Shown here: in pieces, positions 53,051-62,950 of the stretch
Numbering within the stretch: the first letter of the stretch is position 1
Layout of the letters: every line of letters begins with the position of its first letter
Source: JANQIO01 sp965601975
Lineage (GTDB): Bacteria; Pseudomonadota; Gammaproteobacteria; Pseudomonadales; Halieaceae
DNA: 64,000 nt
Direction of reading: 5' to 3'
Assembly (NCBI GenBank): GCA_965601975.1
Contig: OZ271856.1
Span: 3,720,001-3,784,000 of the forward strand
Translations under genes and position numbers: made by a program
Notes under the pieces: model-generated
The model's input: only the letters and a program-made list of their open reading frames with translations
The model's database searches: none
Told to the model about the DNA's origin: nothing

Positions 53051-53638
53051 TCAGGCCGAGGCAGACGCCGGCTTGCCGCGTCCCGGGCGAGCGGCCCTGG
53101 CGGGAAGGTAGTCAAAAATGAAATGTACCCGGTGTTCATTGCCCTTGTTCATCACCGAGTGTGTCAGCTGGTTGTTGATCTCGTACGCCTTGCCGACCTC
53201 AAACGTGTAGGGCCGGCCGTCGATCGTGAAGCGCACGCGGCGATTGGTGGCCAGGGGAACGTGAATCCGGTGACTGGCGTGGAAAGACGGATGGCTGTCC
53301 TTGTGTGGGCGGATTACGGCGCCGGGGGGCATTCTCGCGGCCATCGCGCGAATTACCGTACCGCCCGGCTGGAAGTGCTCGGCAATGATGGCCTCCATCA
53401 GGGGCGTGGCGACCTCCGCCAGCCAGTCCCAGCCAGACTCACGGCGCACCTCGATATCCGGCCAGCCCTTCCCGTCGGTGAACAGCATCACCAGTGATTC
53501 GGTCTGCCGGTGCACCTCGTAGGTTTCCTGGCGATACTGCTCGTCCGCCCAGGCCGCATCATCGAGGCCAAGAACCGTGTCGCGCAGCGCGTCCATGGAC
53601 ACGTCGCCGAGATCGCGCAGGGGTACGTCGATATTCAT
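53051..53638 (-). CDS. Aspartyl/asparaginyl beta-hydroxylase-like 2OG-Fe(II) oxygenase
   Basis: A 195-residue protein. The HxD...H iron triad is visible as H112 and D114 (IRPHKDSHPS) and H160 (NNQLTHSVMN), with R170 (NEHRVHFIF) placed to bind 2-oxoglutarate. This is the short, single-domain bacterial form of the family. Substrate unknown. The C-terminus is basic and alanine-rich. It lies 34 bp upstream, in transcription terms before none of its neighbours in a clear operon; the next gene upstream on this strand is the third membrane paralog. Confidence 0.8.
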   Translation of the reverse strand: MNIDVPLRDLGDVSMDALRDTVLGLDDAAWADEQYRQETYEVHRQTESLVMLFTDGKGWPDIEVRRESGWDWLAEVATPLMEAIIAEHFQPGGTVIRAMAARMPPGAVIRPHKDSHPSFHASHRIHVPLATNRRVRFTIDGRPYTFEVGKAYEINNQLTHSVMNKGNEHRVHFIFDYLPARAARPGRGKPASASA

Positions 53639-53672
53639 AGGCGGCCCAAGATAGGGTGGGCAGCAAAACGAG

Positions 53673-54593
53673 TCAACCGGGCTGGCCCGCGGCCGCCTGC
53701 ACCTGCTCGCCCGCCAGCTCTTCCAGGCGCTGCTTCTCCCAGTAGGCCAGGTTGAACTCGATGGCCCAGAACCCGAAGATCCACAGGAAGGCGTCCCAGG
53801 CGTACAGGTAATAGGAGTGCATCGCCCAAGTCACGCCGTTGCCGATAAGCACGAGGTAGCAGAGACTTTTGGCAGCGCGGGTGGCGAACAGCCGCTTGCT
53901 GGCAAACTTGTCTTCCGTCTGCAGCCACACCTCCACTTCGATCAGCGCCACCACCAGTATCCATAGGTAGGCATTGCTGATGTCCAGCCAACCCATGAGT
54001 TGCAGGTGCGGCAACAGCGATCCTGCCACCAGGGCGATTTCACCATCCAGCGTGTAAAACTCGGTATCTGTCGAGAGCGAAGCGCAGTTGGCGGCGGTGA
54101 TCTCGACAAAGCGGATGACGTCGACCTGGGTGGACAAGCCCTGCCCCGCCACCTGGCACAGGGAGCTCACCCCTTCCACCAGGGTCACGACGTGGGTGTC
54201 CATGGCGTCAGCGGTGTATCCGTAGGCCGCGTACACAATGGATGCGTAGCAGAGCGCCCGCCCCGCCCGCAGCAGGACCGTGAGGCGCTGGGTGAATGCC
54301 TCATCTGGCAGGGCGTAGGTTTCCAGTTCGAACAGCGCGATCAGGCCAAGCCAGGCAAACATGTCGATGGTGGTGGCGAACGTGGTCAGCAGGTCGTCCC
54401 AGGACGCGTCCGCCGGCAGGGACGACATCGCGGCCCGGTAGTCGTCCACCACATAGAAACCGGTGTTGATCACCAGGCTCAGGTAGACGGTGTACTTGAT
54501 GAACTGGGCGATCTGCGGATGGGTGAGCAGCGGAATAAACAGCGCCTTGATCGTCACCAGCTGCCGCTTGGCCGCTCGCGTTTCTTCCCGCAT
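53673..54593 (-). CDS. Six-helix membrane protein of unrecognised family, copy 3
   Basis: A 306-residue relative of the proteins at 13189 and 15212. ATG 54593 is chosen because upstream codons fall in the LysR gene tail; GTG 54602 is an alternative. Shared landmarks are VVDDYRA after helix 1, ALFELETYALPDE, SSLCQVAGQG...ANCASLSTDTEFY with the paired cysteines, ALIEVEVWLQTED and the C-terminal WDAFLWIFGFWAIEFN. The halves again repeat (FELETY...RALCY and IEVEVW...KSLCY). It begins 34 bp after the LysR stop. Function unknown. Confidence 0.7.
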   Translation of the reverse strand: MREETRAAKRQLVTIKALFIPLLTHPQIAQFIKYTVYLSLVINTGFYVVDDYRAAMSSLPADASWDDLLTTFATTIDMFAWLGLIALFELETYALPDEAFTQRLTVLLRAGRALCYASIVYAAYGYTADAMDTHVVTLVEGVSSLCQVAGQGLSTQVDVIRFVEITAANCASLSTDTEFYTLDGEIALVAGSLLPHLQLMGWLDISNAYLWILVVALIEVEVWLQTEDKFASKRLFATRAAKSLCYLVLIGNGVTWAMHSYYLYAWDAFLWIFGFWAIEFNLAYWEKQRLEELAGEQVQAAAGQPG

Positions 54594-54627
54594 CTTGCTC
54601 ACGCTCTCCCGATTTGGCCTCAGTCTC

Positions 54628-55503
54628 TCAGGAAGCGGCAAGCCAGTCCATAAAGGCCTGGTTGGCGAGGGATATGCGCCGGCCGCGCCGTTTTGCCAGC
54701 GCCAGGTCCAGGCGTATCGCCGGTCGAAGGGGGATTCCGACAATGCCTGGCTCGGCCCTGGCCATCATCTCGAGCCCGATACCCAGGCCGACCCCGTCCT
54801 TCACCATTTCGATGATCAGCGGCAGGAAGTTGGTGGTCATGCGCCGGCCCGGTGCGACACCGTGTTCCAGGCACAGCGTGTCGAAGCGCTCGCGGATGAA
54901 ATAGCCCTGCTCATACAGCACCATGGGCTGCCCGTCGAGACGGGAAACATCGAGGTAGCGCCGGTTCGCCCAGGGGTGATCCGGCGCCATCAGCACCACC
55001 ACCCGCTCACTGAGCAACTGCCGCAATTCCAGGTCACCGTGGCTGCTGCCCTGCTGCACCGTGATGACGCCGGCCTCGAGGGCGTCATCCAGCAGCATCT
55101 GCTCGATACGGCCGGTGCCGGCCTGGGTGATAGATGCCTGCAGTCCGGGGTAGTTGGCAAGAAAGCCCGCCAGCAGCTGCGGCAGGTAGTAGGTCGCCAG
55201 CATGGACGGACAGGCGATGCTCAGCTCCCCGGACTCCAATGCCTCCAGCTTCGCCGAGGATTGCTCCATTGCTTCCGCGCGCGCCAGCAGGTCTTCCGCC
55301 TCGCGGTGCAGGCGTGCCCCCTCGGCAGTCAGCCGAATCCGCCGCCCGGTACGCTCGAACAGCGAGAGGCCCAGGCTGTCTTCCAGGCGAGCGATGGCAA
55401 TGCTCACGGCAGGTTGTGCCATATGCAGCTCGTCGGCCGCGCGGCTGACGCTCTCGTGGCGCGCGGCGGCGGCGAAGACCTCGAGTTTTCGAAGATCCAG
55501 CAT
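54628..55503 (-). CDS. LysR-family regulator, probably of gcdH
   Basis: A 291-residue LTTR. The winged HTH is at about 1-60 (RKLEVFAAAARHESVSRAADELHMAQPAVS) and a two-lobe effector domain follows. It is divergent from glutaryl-CoA dehydrogenase across a 94-bp AT-rich gap containing two CATAT-type dyads, one overlapping its own start codon, consistent with autoregulation plus activation of gcdH. Position and partner gene match GcdR-type regulators in other proteobacteria. The effector may be glutarate or glutaryl-CoA (inference). Confidence 0.88.
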   Translation of the reverse strand: MLDLRKLEVFAAAARHESVSRAADELHMAQPAVSIAIARLEDSLGLSLFERTGRRIRLTAEGARLHREAEDLLARAEAMEQSSAKLEALESGELSIACPSMLATYYLPQLLAGFLANYPGLQASITQAGTGRIEQMLLDDALEAGVITVQQGSSHGDLELRQLLSERVVVLMAPDHPWANRRYLDVSRLDGQPMVLYEQGYFIRERFDTLCLEHGVAPGRRMTTNFLPLIIEMVKDGVGLGIGLEMMARAEPGIVGIPLRPAIRLDLALAKRRGRRISLANQAFMDWLAAS

Positions 55504-55519
55504 ATATACAGTTTATATG
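55501..55519. promoter_or_regulatory. LysR-type dyad 1
   Basis: CATATA-N7-TATATG, overlapping the regulator start codon on the minus strand. Its shape fits a LysR T-N11-A box. Confidence 0.55.
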
Positions 55520-55533
55520 TTTTTAATGCTTTG

Positions 55534-55550
55534 CATATATTTTTCATATG
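55534..55550. promoter_or_regulatory. LysR-type dyad 2
   Basis: CATAT-N7-ATATG with the same 7-bp spacer as dyad 1. The centres are 32 bp apart, about three helical turns, so dimers could bind on one face of the DNA. Confidence 0.55.
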
Positions 55551-55597
55551 CATTTTCAGCCGCTATGATGCCCACCGAATCATTGGAGGAGCGACAC

Positions 55598-56779
55598 GTG
55601 ACGGCGCGCAAGTGGCAGAAAATCGACTGGCAGGATCCCTTCCTGCTGGAGCAGCAGCTGACGGAAGAGCAGCGCATGGTGCGGGACTCCGCCCGCCAGT
55701 ATGCACAGGAGCAACTCGCGCCCCGGCTGCAGCAGGCGTTCCGCGAGGAGAGCACCGACCCCGCCATTTTCCGGGAGATGGGCGAGCTCGGCCTGCTGGG
55801 GTCGACCATCGACGGCTACGGCTGCCCGGGTGTGGATTACATCAGCTATGGCCTGATTGCCCGGGAGGTCGAGCGGGTGGATTCCGGCTATCGCTCGATG
55901 ATGAGCGTGCAGTCCTCCCTGGTGATGTACCCCATTTACGCCTACGGCACCGAGGCGCAGCGCGAAAAATACCTGCCGAAACTTGCCAGCGGCGAGTGGA
56001 TCGGCTGCTTCGGCCTGACTGAGCCGGACTACGGGTCCGACCCCGGCGGCATGGTCACCCGAGCCCGCAGTGTGGACGGCGGTTATGAATTGTCCGGGGC
56101 AAAGATGTGGATCTCCAACAGCCCGCTGGCGGACGTGTTCGTGGTGTGGGCCAAGACCGACGACGGCGAGATACGCGGTTTTATTCTGGAGAAGGGCATG
56201 GCCGGACTGAGCGCTCCAAAAATCGAGGGGAAGCTCGCCCTGAGGGCAAGCATTACCGGCGAAATCGTAATGGACGCCGTCCAAGTGCCGGAAGAAAACC
56301 TGCTCCCCAACGTGTCCGGCCTGAAAGGCCCCTTCGGCTGTCTCAACAATGCCCGCTACGGCATCGCCTGGGGCGCGCTGGGCGCCGCCGAGGCCTGCTG
56401 GTTCGCCGCCCGAGACTACGTCGTGGAGCGCAAGCAGTTCGACCGGCCGCTGGCCGCCAACCAGCTCATACAGCTTAAGCTCGCCGACATGCAGACCGAG
56501 ATCGGCATCGGCCTGCAGGCCTGCCACCGGGCCGGCAGCCTGATGGATGCCGGCGAGATTTCCCCCGAACTGATTTCACTGATCAAACGCAACAGCTGCG
56601 GCAAGGCCCTGGACCTTGCCCGCAAGGCTCGCGACATGCTGGGCGGTAATGGCATCTCCGACGAGTACCCTGTGATGCGCCACATGGTGAACCTGGAGGT
56701 GGTCAACACCTACGAGGGAACCCACGACATCCACGCGCTGATCCTGGGCCGGACCCAGACCGGGATCGCGGCGTTCTGA
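55598..56779 (+). CDS. gcdH: Glutaryl-CoA dehydrogenase
   Basis: A 393-residue flavoenzyme from GTG 55598, 7 nt after GGAGGA. N-terminal WQDPFLLEQQLTEEQRMVRD, GCFGLTEPDYGSDPGGM and C-terminal NTYEGTHDIHALILGR with the catalytic glutamate match the glutaryl-CoA dehydrogenase branch, which oxidatively decarboxylates glutaryl-CoA to crotonyl-CoA in lysine, tryptophan and glutarate breakdown. First of a two-gene operon with a class III CoA-transferase, 2 bp apart, divergent from its LysR regulator. Confidence 0.92.
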   Translation: MTARKWQKIDWQDPFLLEQQLTEEQRMVRDSARQYAQEQLAPRLQQAFREESTDPAIFREMGELGLLGSTIDGYGCPGVDYISYGLIAREVERVDSGYRSMMSVQSSLVMYPIYAYGTEAQREKYLPKLASGEWIGCFGLTEPDYGSDPGGMVTRARSVDGGYELSGAKMWISNSPLADVFVVWAKTDDGEIRGFILEKGMAGLSAPKIEGKLALRASITGEIVMDAVQVPEENLLPNVSGLKGPFGCLNNARYGIAWGALGAAEACWFAARDYVVERKQFDRPLAANQLIQLKLADMQTEIGIGLQACHRAGSLMDAGEISPELISLIKRNSCGKALDLARKARDMLGGNGISDEYPVMRHMVNLEVVNTYEGTHDIHALILGRTQTGIAAF

Positions 56780-56781
56780 CC

Positions 56782-57933
56782 ATGGGGGCGCTGTCGCATA
56801 TCAAGGTACTGGATCTGTCGCGCGTTCTCGCCGGCCCCTGGGCCGGCCAGATCTTCGCGGACCTCGGCGCCGAGGTGATCAAGGTGGAAAATCCCAGCGG
56901 AGGCGATGACACCCGCCACTGGGGCCCGCCCTTCATGACCAATGCCGAGGGCCAGGCCACCGAGGAGTCCGCCTATTACCTCTGCGCCAACCGGGGCAAG
57001 CAGTCCGTGCGCATCGATATCCGGACGCCCGAGGGGCAGGCAATCATCCACAGGCTGGTGGAAGACTGTGACGTGCTGCTGGAGAACTACAAGGTGGGCG
57101 GGCTCGCCAAGTACGGCCTGGACTATGCCTCACTATCCGCCATCAATCCGCGGTTGGTGTACTGCTCCATCACCGGCTTCGGCCAGGACGGGCCCTACGC
57201 CCACCGGCCCGGCTACGACTTCCTGATCCAGGCCATGGGGGGAATGATGAGCATCACCGGTGCGCCGGAGACCGAACCCCAGCGGGTGGGCGTGGCAGTC
57301 ACTGACATCATGACAGGCCTGTACGCCACCATCGGTGTGCTGGCGGCCCTGCAGGAGCGGGAGCAGTCCGGTCTTGGCCAGTATGTGGACCTGGCCCTGC
57401 TCGATGTGACCGCGGCCATACTTGCCAACCAGGCCAGCAACTACCTGGTGGGCGGCAAGGTGCCGGGGCGGATCGGCAACATCCATCCCAACATCGTGCC
57501 CTACCAGGTATTCGCCACGTCGGACGGGTATTGCATAGTCGCCGTGGGCAACGATGGCCAGTTCCGTAATTTCGTCCGCACACTGGGCTGCGAGGAGCTG
57601 GCGGACGATCCGCGCTATGCCAGCAACCGGGCAAGAGTGGAACACCGCGAAGCGCTGGTACCGATCCTCGCCGAGGTGCTGGAACAGAAGCCCAGGGACG
57701 AATGGCTGCACGCCTTTGAGAACGCCGGTGTTCCGGCGGGGCCGATCAACAGCCTGGATGAAGTGTTCAGCGACCCCCAGGTCCTGGCGCGGGGCATGCG
57801 GGTGAATATCCCCCACCCGGACAAGCCGGACCTGGAAGTGGTGGGCAACCCTATCAAGCTGTCACGCACCCCCGTGGAATACCAGCGGCCGCCGCCGAAG
57901 CTGGGGGAGCATGACGGGGACTGGCTGGACTAG
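56782..57933 (+). CDS. CaiB/BaiF family III CoA-transferase (glutarate-type)
   Basis: A 383-residue protein. N-terminal LDLSRVLAGPWAGQIFADLGA and ADLGAEVIKVENP are the family signature, and the catalytic aspartate is probably D146 in RPGYDFLIQAMGG. Next to gcdH, the likely role is moving CoA from succinyl-CoA onto glutarate, as in the human SUGCT pair; that is inferred from context. Its TAG stop shares CTAG with the opposing SnoaL-like gene. Confidence 0.9.
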   Translation: MGALSHIKVLDLSRVLAGPWAGQIFADLGAEVIKVENPSGGDDTRHWGPPFMTNAEGQATEESAYYLCANRGKQSVRIDIRTPEGQAIIHRLVEDCDVLLENYKVGGLAKYGLDYASLSAINPRLVYCSITGFGQDGPYAHRPGYDFLIQAMGGMMSITGAPETEPQRVGVAVTDIMTGLYATIGVLAALQEREQSGLGQYVDLALLDVTAAILANQASNYLVGGKVPGRIGNIHPNIVPYQVFATSDGYCIVAVGNDGQFRNFVRTLGCEELADDPRYASNRARVEHREALVPILAEVLEQKPRDEWLHAFENAGVPAGPINSLDEVFSDPQVLARGMRVNIPHPDKPDLEVVGNPIKLSRTPVEYQRPPPKLGEHDGDWLD

Positions 57934-58316
57934 TCCTCCGCTTGCCGCAGCATGCAATGTCGCTCGGCAATGCGCCAGCCGTTTTTGGTTCGAACCAGCC
58001 TGTCGCGGTACACCACGCTGCCCACGCGGCCACCGCCGCCCACGCCGATGCCCTTCGACAATGCGCAAACGGGCTCTTCATCCAGTATCACAATATTGGT
58101 GGCGTGGTGCGCCAGGGGATGTTGCTCGCTATCGAACATCATCCGGATGATCGCATCGAGCCCCTCGAAGCGTGTGCCGTCGAAGCCCGAAAGATCGAAG
58201 ACCGCATTGCGGCTGAAGATTTCGTTGAGGCGCCCGAACTCCCTGTCATCGATCAGGTGTCCGTAGAGGGCCAACATCTGCTGGATATCCAGCCGGTCCT
58301 CCACGGACAGGGCCAC
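57930..58316 (-). CDS. SnoaL/NTF2-like protein
   Basis: A 128-residue single NTF2-like cone fold: ALSVEDRLDIQQMLALYGHLIDDRE, then FSRNAVFDLSGFDGTRFEGLDAI and the C-terminal strand RLVRTKNGWRIAERH. This is typical of the SnoaL_4 group, which includes dehydratases, isomerases and binding proteins. No catalytic residues can be assigned safely. It starts 4 bp after the QueD-like stop, so the two are one transcription unit. Confidence 0.82.
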   Translation of the reverse strand: MALSVEDRLDIQQMLALYGHLIDDREFGRLNEIFSRNAVFDLSGFDGTRFEGLDAIIRMMFDSEQHPLAHHATNIVILDEEPVCALSKGIGVGGGGRVGSVVYRDRLVRTKNGWRIAERHCMLRQAED

Positions 58317-58320
58317 CGGG

Positions 58321-58812
58321 CTACTTGACCTTGAAGAAGCTGGAGCCGGTCTGGCCGGGGCCTGAAGACACCATCACCTCGATCTCTCGAATATCCTGCG
58401 CTTCCAGGAATTCTCGGTCTTCCAGCAGTGTTTCCAGCAGGTAGTGGGACAGGTCTTCCACCGTGGTATTGCGCACCGGGATCACCAGGGTGTCCGACTT
58501 GAGCAGCACCAGCGTGTCGCTGTCGTGGGTTACGTGAAAGTATTCGCCCTCCTCGGCCACCGTCAGGAAGGGAGACTGTGAGGGGATCAGGGTGTACTCG
58601 TCGAGGCTGTCGCAGAGCCGACGAATCTGGTTCTTGTAAACCGCGTAGTCACCGGTCAGCCCGTTGTCGTCCACCGGGGCGACGATGCGTGCAGACACAC
58701 TGAAGTTGTGTCCGTGCAGTCGCTCCCGCTCGGTGGCAGAGAACACCGTGAAGTGGGCCGCGGAAAACTTGTGGCTTTCCTTGTCGATATGAATGGTCGT
58801 CAGTCTTTCCAT
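58321..58812 (-). CDS. 6-pyruvoyl-tetrahydropterin synthase/QueD-like protein, diverged
   Basis: A 163-residue T-fold protein from ATG 58812. Zinc ligands H20 (KFSAAH), H33 and H35 (RLHGHNF) are conserved. The usual catalytic cysteine between the first histidine and HGH is absent (SATERERL there), and the Asp-His pair becomes LDEYTL. The terminal glutamate that anchors the pterin is also not evident. It is longer than QueD (about 120 aa). So a queuosine or pterin step is not assured. It is paired with a SnoaL-like gene and is divergent from the malonyl-CoA synthetase operon. Confidence 0.75.
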   Translation of the reverse strand: MERLTTIHIDKESHKFSAAHFTVFSATERERLHGHNFSVSARIVAPVDDNGLTGDYAVYKNQIRRLCDSLDEYTLIPSQSPFLTVAEEGEYFHVTHDSDTLVLLKSDTLVIPVRNTTVEDLSHYLLETLLEDREFLEAQDIREIEVMVSSGPGQTGSSFFKVK

Positions 58813-58886
58813 ATTCAGTAGTAATCCATACCCGTCGAGCCCGGTCAACGCGGGCACTCCAGGCTTTCGTGGTAAGGTGGCGCGCT

Positions 58887-60349
<1,463 letters not shown>

Positions 60350-60353
<4 letters not shown>

Positions 60354-61051
60354 ACACAGCAATCATCACCGGCGCCAGTGTCGGCATCGGCGCTGCGGCC
60401 GCAGCGCGCTTCGTGGCGGCAGGCTATACCGTGTACAACCTGTCGCGGCGACAGTGTCCGGTGGAGGGCGTCAATAACATCGCCTGCGACCTGTCCGACA
60501 ACAGCGCGATCGACGCCGCGCTGGAGACCCTGGTGCCCGCGGTGAAGCAGGCTGACCGGGTTGCACTGGTGCACAACGCCTGCCAGATGCTCAAGGACAG
60601 CGCTGCGGACTGCCCGGAGGAACATCTCACCTCTGCGCTGCAAACCAATGTCGTTGCGGCCAACCGCGTGAATCAGGCGCTGCTGCCCTTGCTGCCGTCG
60701 GGCTCCAGCGTGCTGTACATCGGTTCCACGCTGTCCGAGAAGGCCGTGCCCGGCTCCTTCAGCTACGTCATCTCCAAACATGCGGTAATCGGCATGATGC
60801 GCGCCACCTGCCAGGACCTGATGGGCAGCGGCATCCACACCGCCTGCATTTGTCCCGGCTTCACCGATACGGAAATGCTGCGCACCCATCTCGGCAATGA
60901 CAGCGAGGTGATCGACAGCATCGCAGCACTCAACAGCTACAACCGGCTTATCGAGCCGGACGAGATCGCCAGTCTTATCGAGTGGGCCCACGGCAACCCG
61001 GTAATCAACGGCGCCGTGCTGCATGCTCACCTGGGCCAGCGGGAGAGCTAG
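60350..61051 (+). CDS. Short-chain dehydrogenase/reductase
   Basis: A 233-residue SDR from ATG 60350, overlapping the matB stop (ATGA). The cofactor motif TGASVGIGAAAA is near the N-terminus, with NNIACDLSDN after it; the catalytic Ser is in YIGSTLSEK, and the Tyr-Lys pair is in SYVISKHAVIG. The pattern resembles sepiapterin-reductase-like and general carbonyl SDRs. Substrate unknown. The next gene starts at the very next base. Confidence 0.88.
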
Positions 61052-61828
61052 GTGGATAGCAGCGCCACAAACGTGGTTCTCGATCCTGCCGTGCTGGCAG
61101 AACGCCGGGAGCGCGTGTTCCTGGTCCTGGCGGGTATTTTTATCTGCGCCATGACCATGCTGAATATTCTCGGCATCACCCGCTTCATCCAGCTCGGCCC
61201 GATGCAGCTGGCGGTGGGCGTACTGCCTTACCCCATCACGTTCCTGTGCACAGACCTGATCTGCGAACTCTACGGCAAACGCCGCGCGAATTTCATGGTG
61301 ACCCTGGGACTGGGCTTGAACTTCTTCATCCTGGGCTTTCTGTTTCTCGGCAACCTGATGCCGCCGGTGGGTCCGGAGTCACTGCCACCCTGGCAGCTGA
61401 TGCAGCTGGCGGAGCCGGTCAGCCTGCCCAACGGCACCATCGTGGAGCAGCAGGTCGAGCTGTACCAGCTGATCTACGCCACCACCAGCGGCGCTGTGTT
61501 CGCTTCCATGATGGCCTACATCGCCGCCCAGTATTGCGACGTGCAGCTGTTCCACTTCTGGAAGCGGGTGACGCGCGGAAAATACCTGTGGGTGCGCAAC
61601 AACTTCAGCACCATGATCAGCCAGCTGGTGGATTCCTTCATGGTGGTGCTGGTCACCTTCGGCGCGGTGTACCTGGCCGGGGACATGACCACCGAGACCC
61701 TGCTGACCCTTATGTTCAGCAACTACCTGTTCAAGTTCTTTGTCGCCATCATCGACACCGGGCCGTTCTACCTCGGCGTATTCAAGCTGCGCAAATACCT
61801 GGGGCTGGCCCCCGGTGAACTTGCCTGA
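61052..61828 (+). CDS. Queuosine-precursor transporter (YhhQ/VUT family)
   Basis: A 258-residue protein from GTG 61052, immediately after the SDR stop. Six or so hydrophobic segments include VFLVLAGIFICAMTMLNILG and QLAVGVLPYPITFLCTDLIC, followed by ELYGKRRA, the hallmark of the VUT/YhhQ family that carries queuosine precursors (preQ0/preQ1) across the inner membrane. Its C-terminal third matches the family end (DTGPFYLGVFKLRKYLG). A QueD-like gene lies 2.2 kb away on the other strand, but no other queuosine gene is seen. Confidence 0.9.
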   Translation: MDSSATNVVLDPAVLAERRERVFLVLAGIFICAMTMLNILGITRFIQLGPMQLAVGVLPYPITFLCTDLICELYGKRRANFMVTLGLGLNFFILGFLFLGNLMPPVGPESLPPWQLMQLAEPVSLPNGTIVEQQVELYQLIYATTSGAVFASMMAYIAAQYCDVQLFHFWKRVTRGKYLWVRNNFSTMISQLVDSFMVVLVTFGAVYLAGDMTTETLLTLMFSNYLFKFFVAIIDTGPFYLGVFKLRKYLGLAPGELA

Positions 61829-62297
61829 GCAAAGCTTGAAAGTACGCGCCGCCCTGGCGCATGAGTGTGACGTTCTGTCGGATATTGCTGGAGCGTCGAA
61901 AGCGCACTGGGGCTATTCACCAGAGGACCTGGCACGATGGGCATCGGAGCTTGTCATCAGCGAGGATTCCATCGCGCAGCGCCCGACCTTCCTGGCGGAA
62001 GCCGACCATGTGGCTGTCGGGTTCTTCCAGCTATCCGAGACAGGGAACGGCATCGAGATCGATCACTTCTGGGTAGCACCGGAGTTCATGGGCCGAGGCG
62101 TGGGGCGAGTATTGCTGGAATGTGCAGCAGCCGAAGCAAGAGCGCTGGGTTACTCAAATTTGGAAATCGACGCTGACCCCAATGCAAAAGCCTTCTATCT
62201 CGCCTGCGGCGCGATCGATACAGGCAAGTTTATTGCAGCGCCGACGGCCAGCGACCCCGATCGCGTCCGGCCACAGCTACTGCTTTCCTTGAGGTAG
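61815..62297 (+). CDS. GNAT-family N-acetyltransferase
   Basis: A 160-residue protein; GTG 61815 overlaps the transporter gene by 14 bp, with TTG 61836 as an alternative start. Acetyl-CoA binding motif A is DHFWVAPEFMGRGVGRVLLE (R/QxxGxG form), followed by LEIDADPNAKAFYLACGA, typical of GNATs. The acceptor is unknown. Probably the last gene of the matB run. Confidence 0.85.
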   Translation: MNLPEQSLKVRAALAHECDVLSDIAGASKAHWGYSPEDLARWASELVISEDSIAQRPTFLAEADHVAVGFFQLSETGNGIEIDHFWVAPEFMGRGVGRVLLECAAAEARALGYSNLEIDADPNAKAFYLACGAIDTGKFIAAPTASDPDRVRPQLLLSLR

Positions 62298-62363
62298 GCG
62301 CCGAAAAGGCCGTTACATAAACGGGTTATTGCATTCCTTAAAGACCCGCTCGCGGAAATTCCC

Positions 62364-62369
62364 TATACT
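62364..62369 (+). promoter_or_regulatory. Possible -10 box (TATACT) of the YtoQ-family gene
   Basis: TATACT lies 20 bp before the ATG at 62389, which would give a very short leader. No -35 at the right distance. Confidence 0.3.
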
Positions 62370-62388
62370 TCTGCGCAGGGTGAGATAA

Positions 62389-62832
62389 ATGAACTGGACC
62401 ATATACCTCTCAGGGGAAATTCATACCGACTGGCGAGAGCAGCTCGCCGAAGGCGCACGCAGCGCCGGCCTGCCCGTGTCGTTTACCTCTGCGGTCACGG
62501 ACCATGCATCCAGTGACGCCGCCGGCGACATGCTGGGGCCGGACTCTGACGGGTACTGGCGCGACCACAAGTCTTCCAAGGTGAACGGCATTCGCACCCG
62601 GACCCTGCTGGACAACTGCGATATCGCGGTGGTGCGTTTCGGCGACAAGTACAAGCAGTGGAATGCCGCGTTCGACGCGGGTTACTGCGCCGCCATCGGC
62701 AAGCCCTATATCACGCTGCACGACGATTCGATCGTGCATCCCCTGAAGGAGGTCGACGCGGCGGCGATGGCCTGGGCCCAGACCCCGGAGCAGGTCGTGG
62801 ATATCCTCAGGTACGTGACGAGCACGGACTGA
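62389..62832 (+). CDS. YtoQ family protein
   Basis: A 147-residue protein matching the YtoQ family: MNWTIYLSGEIHTDWREQL, then VTDHASSDAAGDMLG, the nucleotide-fold-like DNCDIAVVRFGDKYKQWNAAFDAG and GKPYITLHDDSIVHPLKEVD. The fold resembles nucleoside deoxyribosyltransferases. Biochemical role not known to me. Preceded by GGGTGAGATAA. Confidence 0.85.
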   Translation: MNWTIYLSGEIHTDWREQLAEGARSAGLPVSFTSAVTDHASSDAAGDMLGPDSDGYWRDHKSSKVNGIRTRTLLDNCDIAVVRFGDKYKQWNAAFDAGYCAAIGKPYITLHDDSIVHPLKEVDAAAMAWAQTPEQVVDILRYVTSTD

Positions 62833-62950
62833 GTTTTTGATGTACGAGGCGGCCGTAGAAGCCGCCGGGACAAGTGGACAATAACAAGATAATGAACGGT
62901 CACTATCCAGACAGGACTCGTGAACTGCCTCCCAGGGGGGCGGGTTGAAG

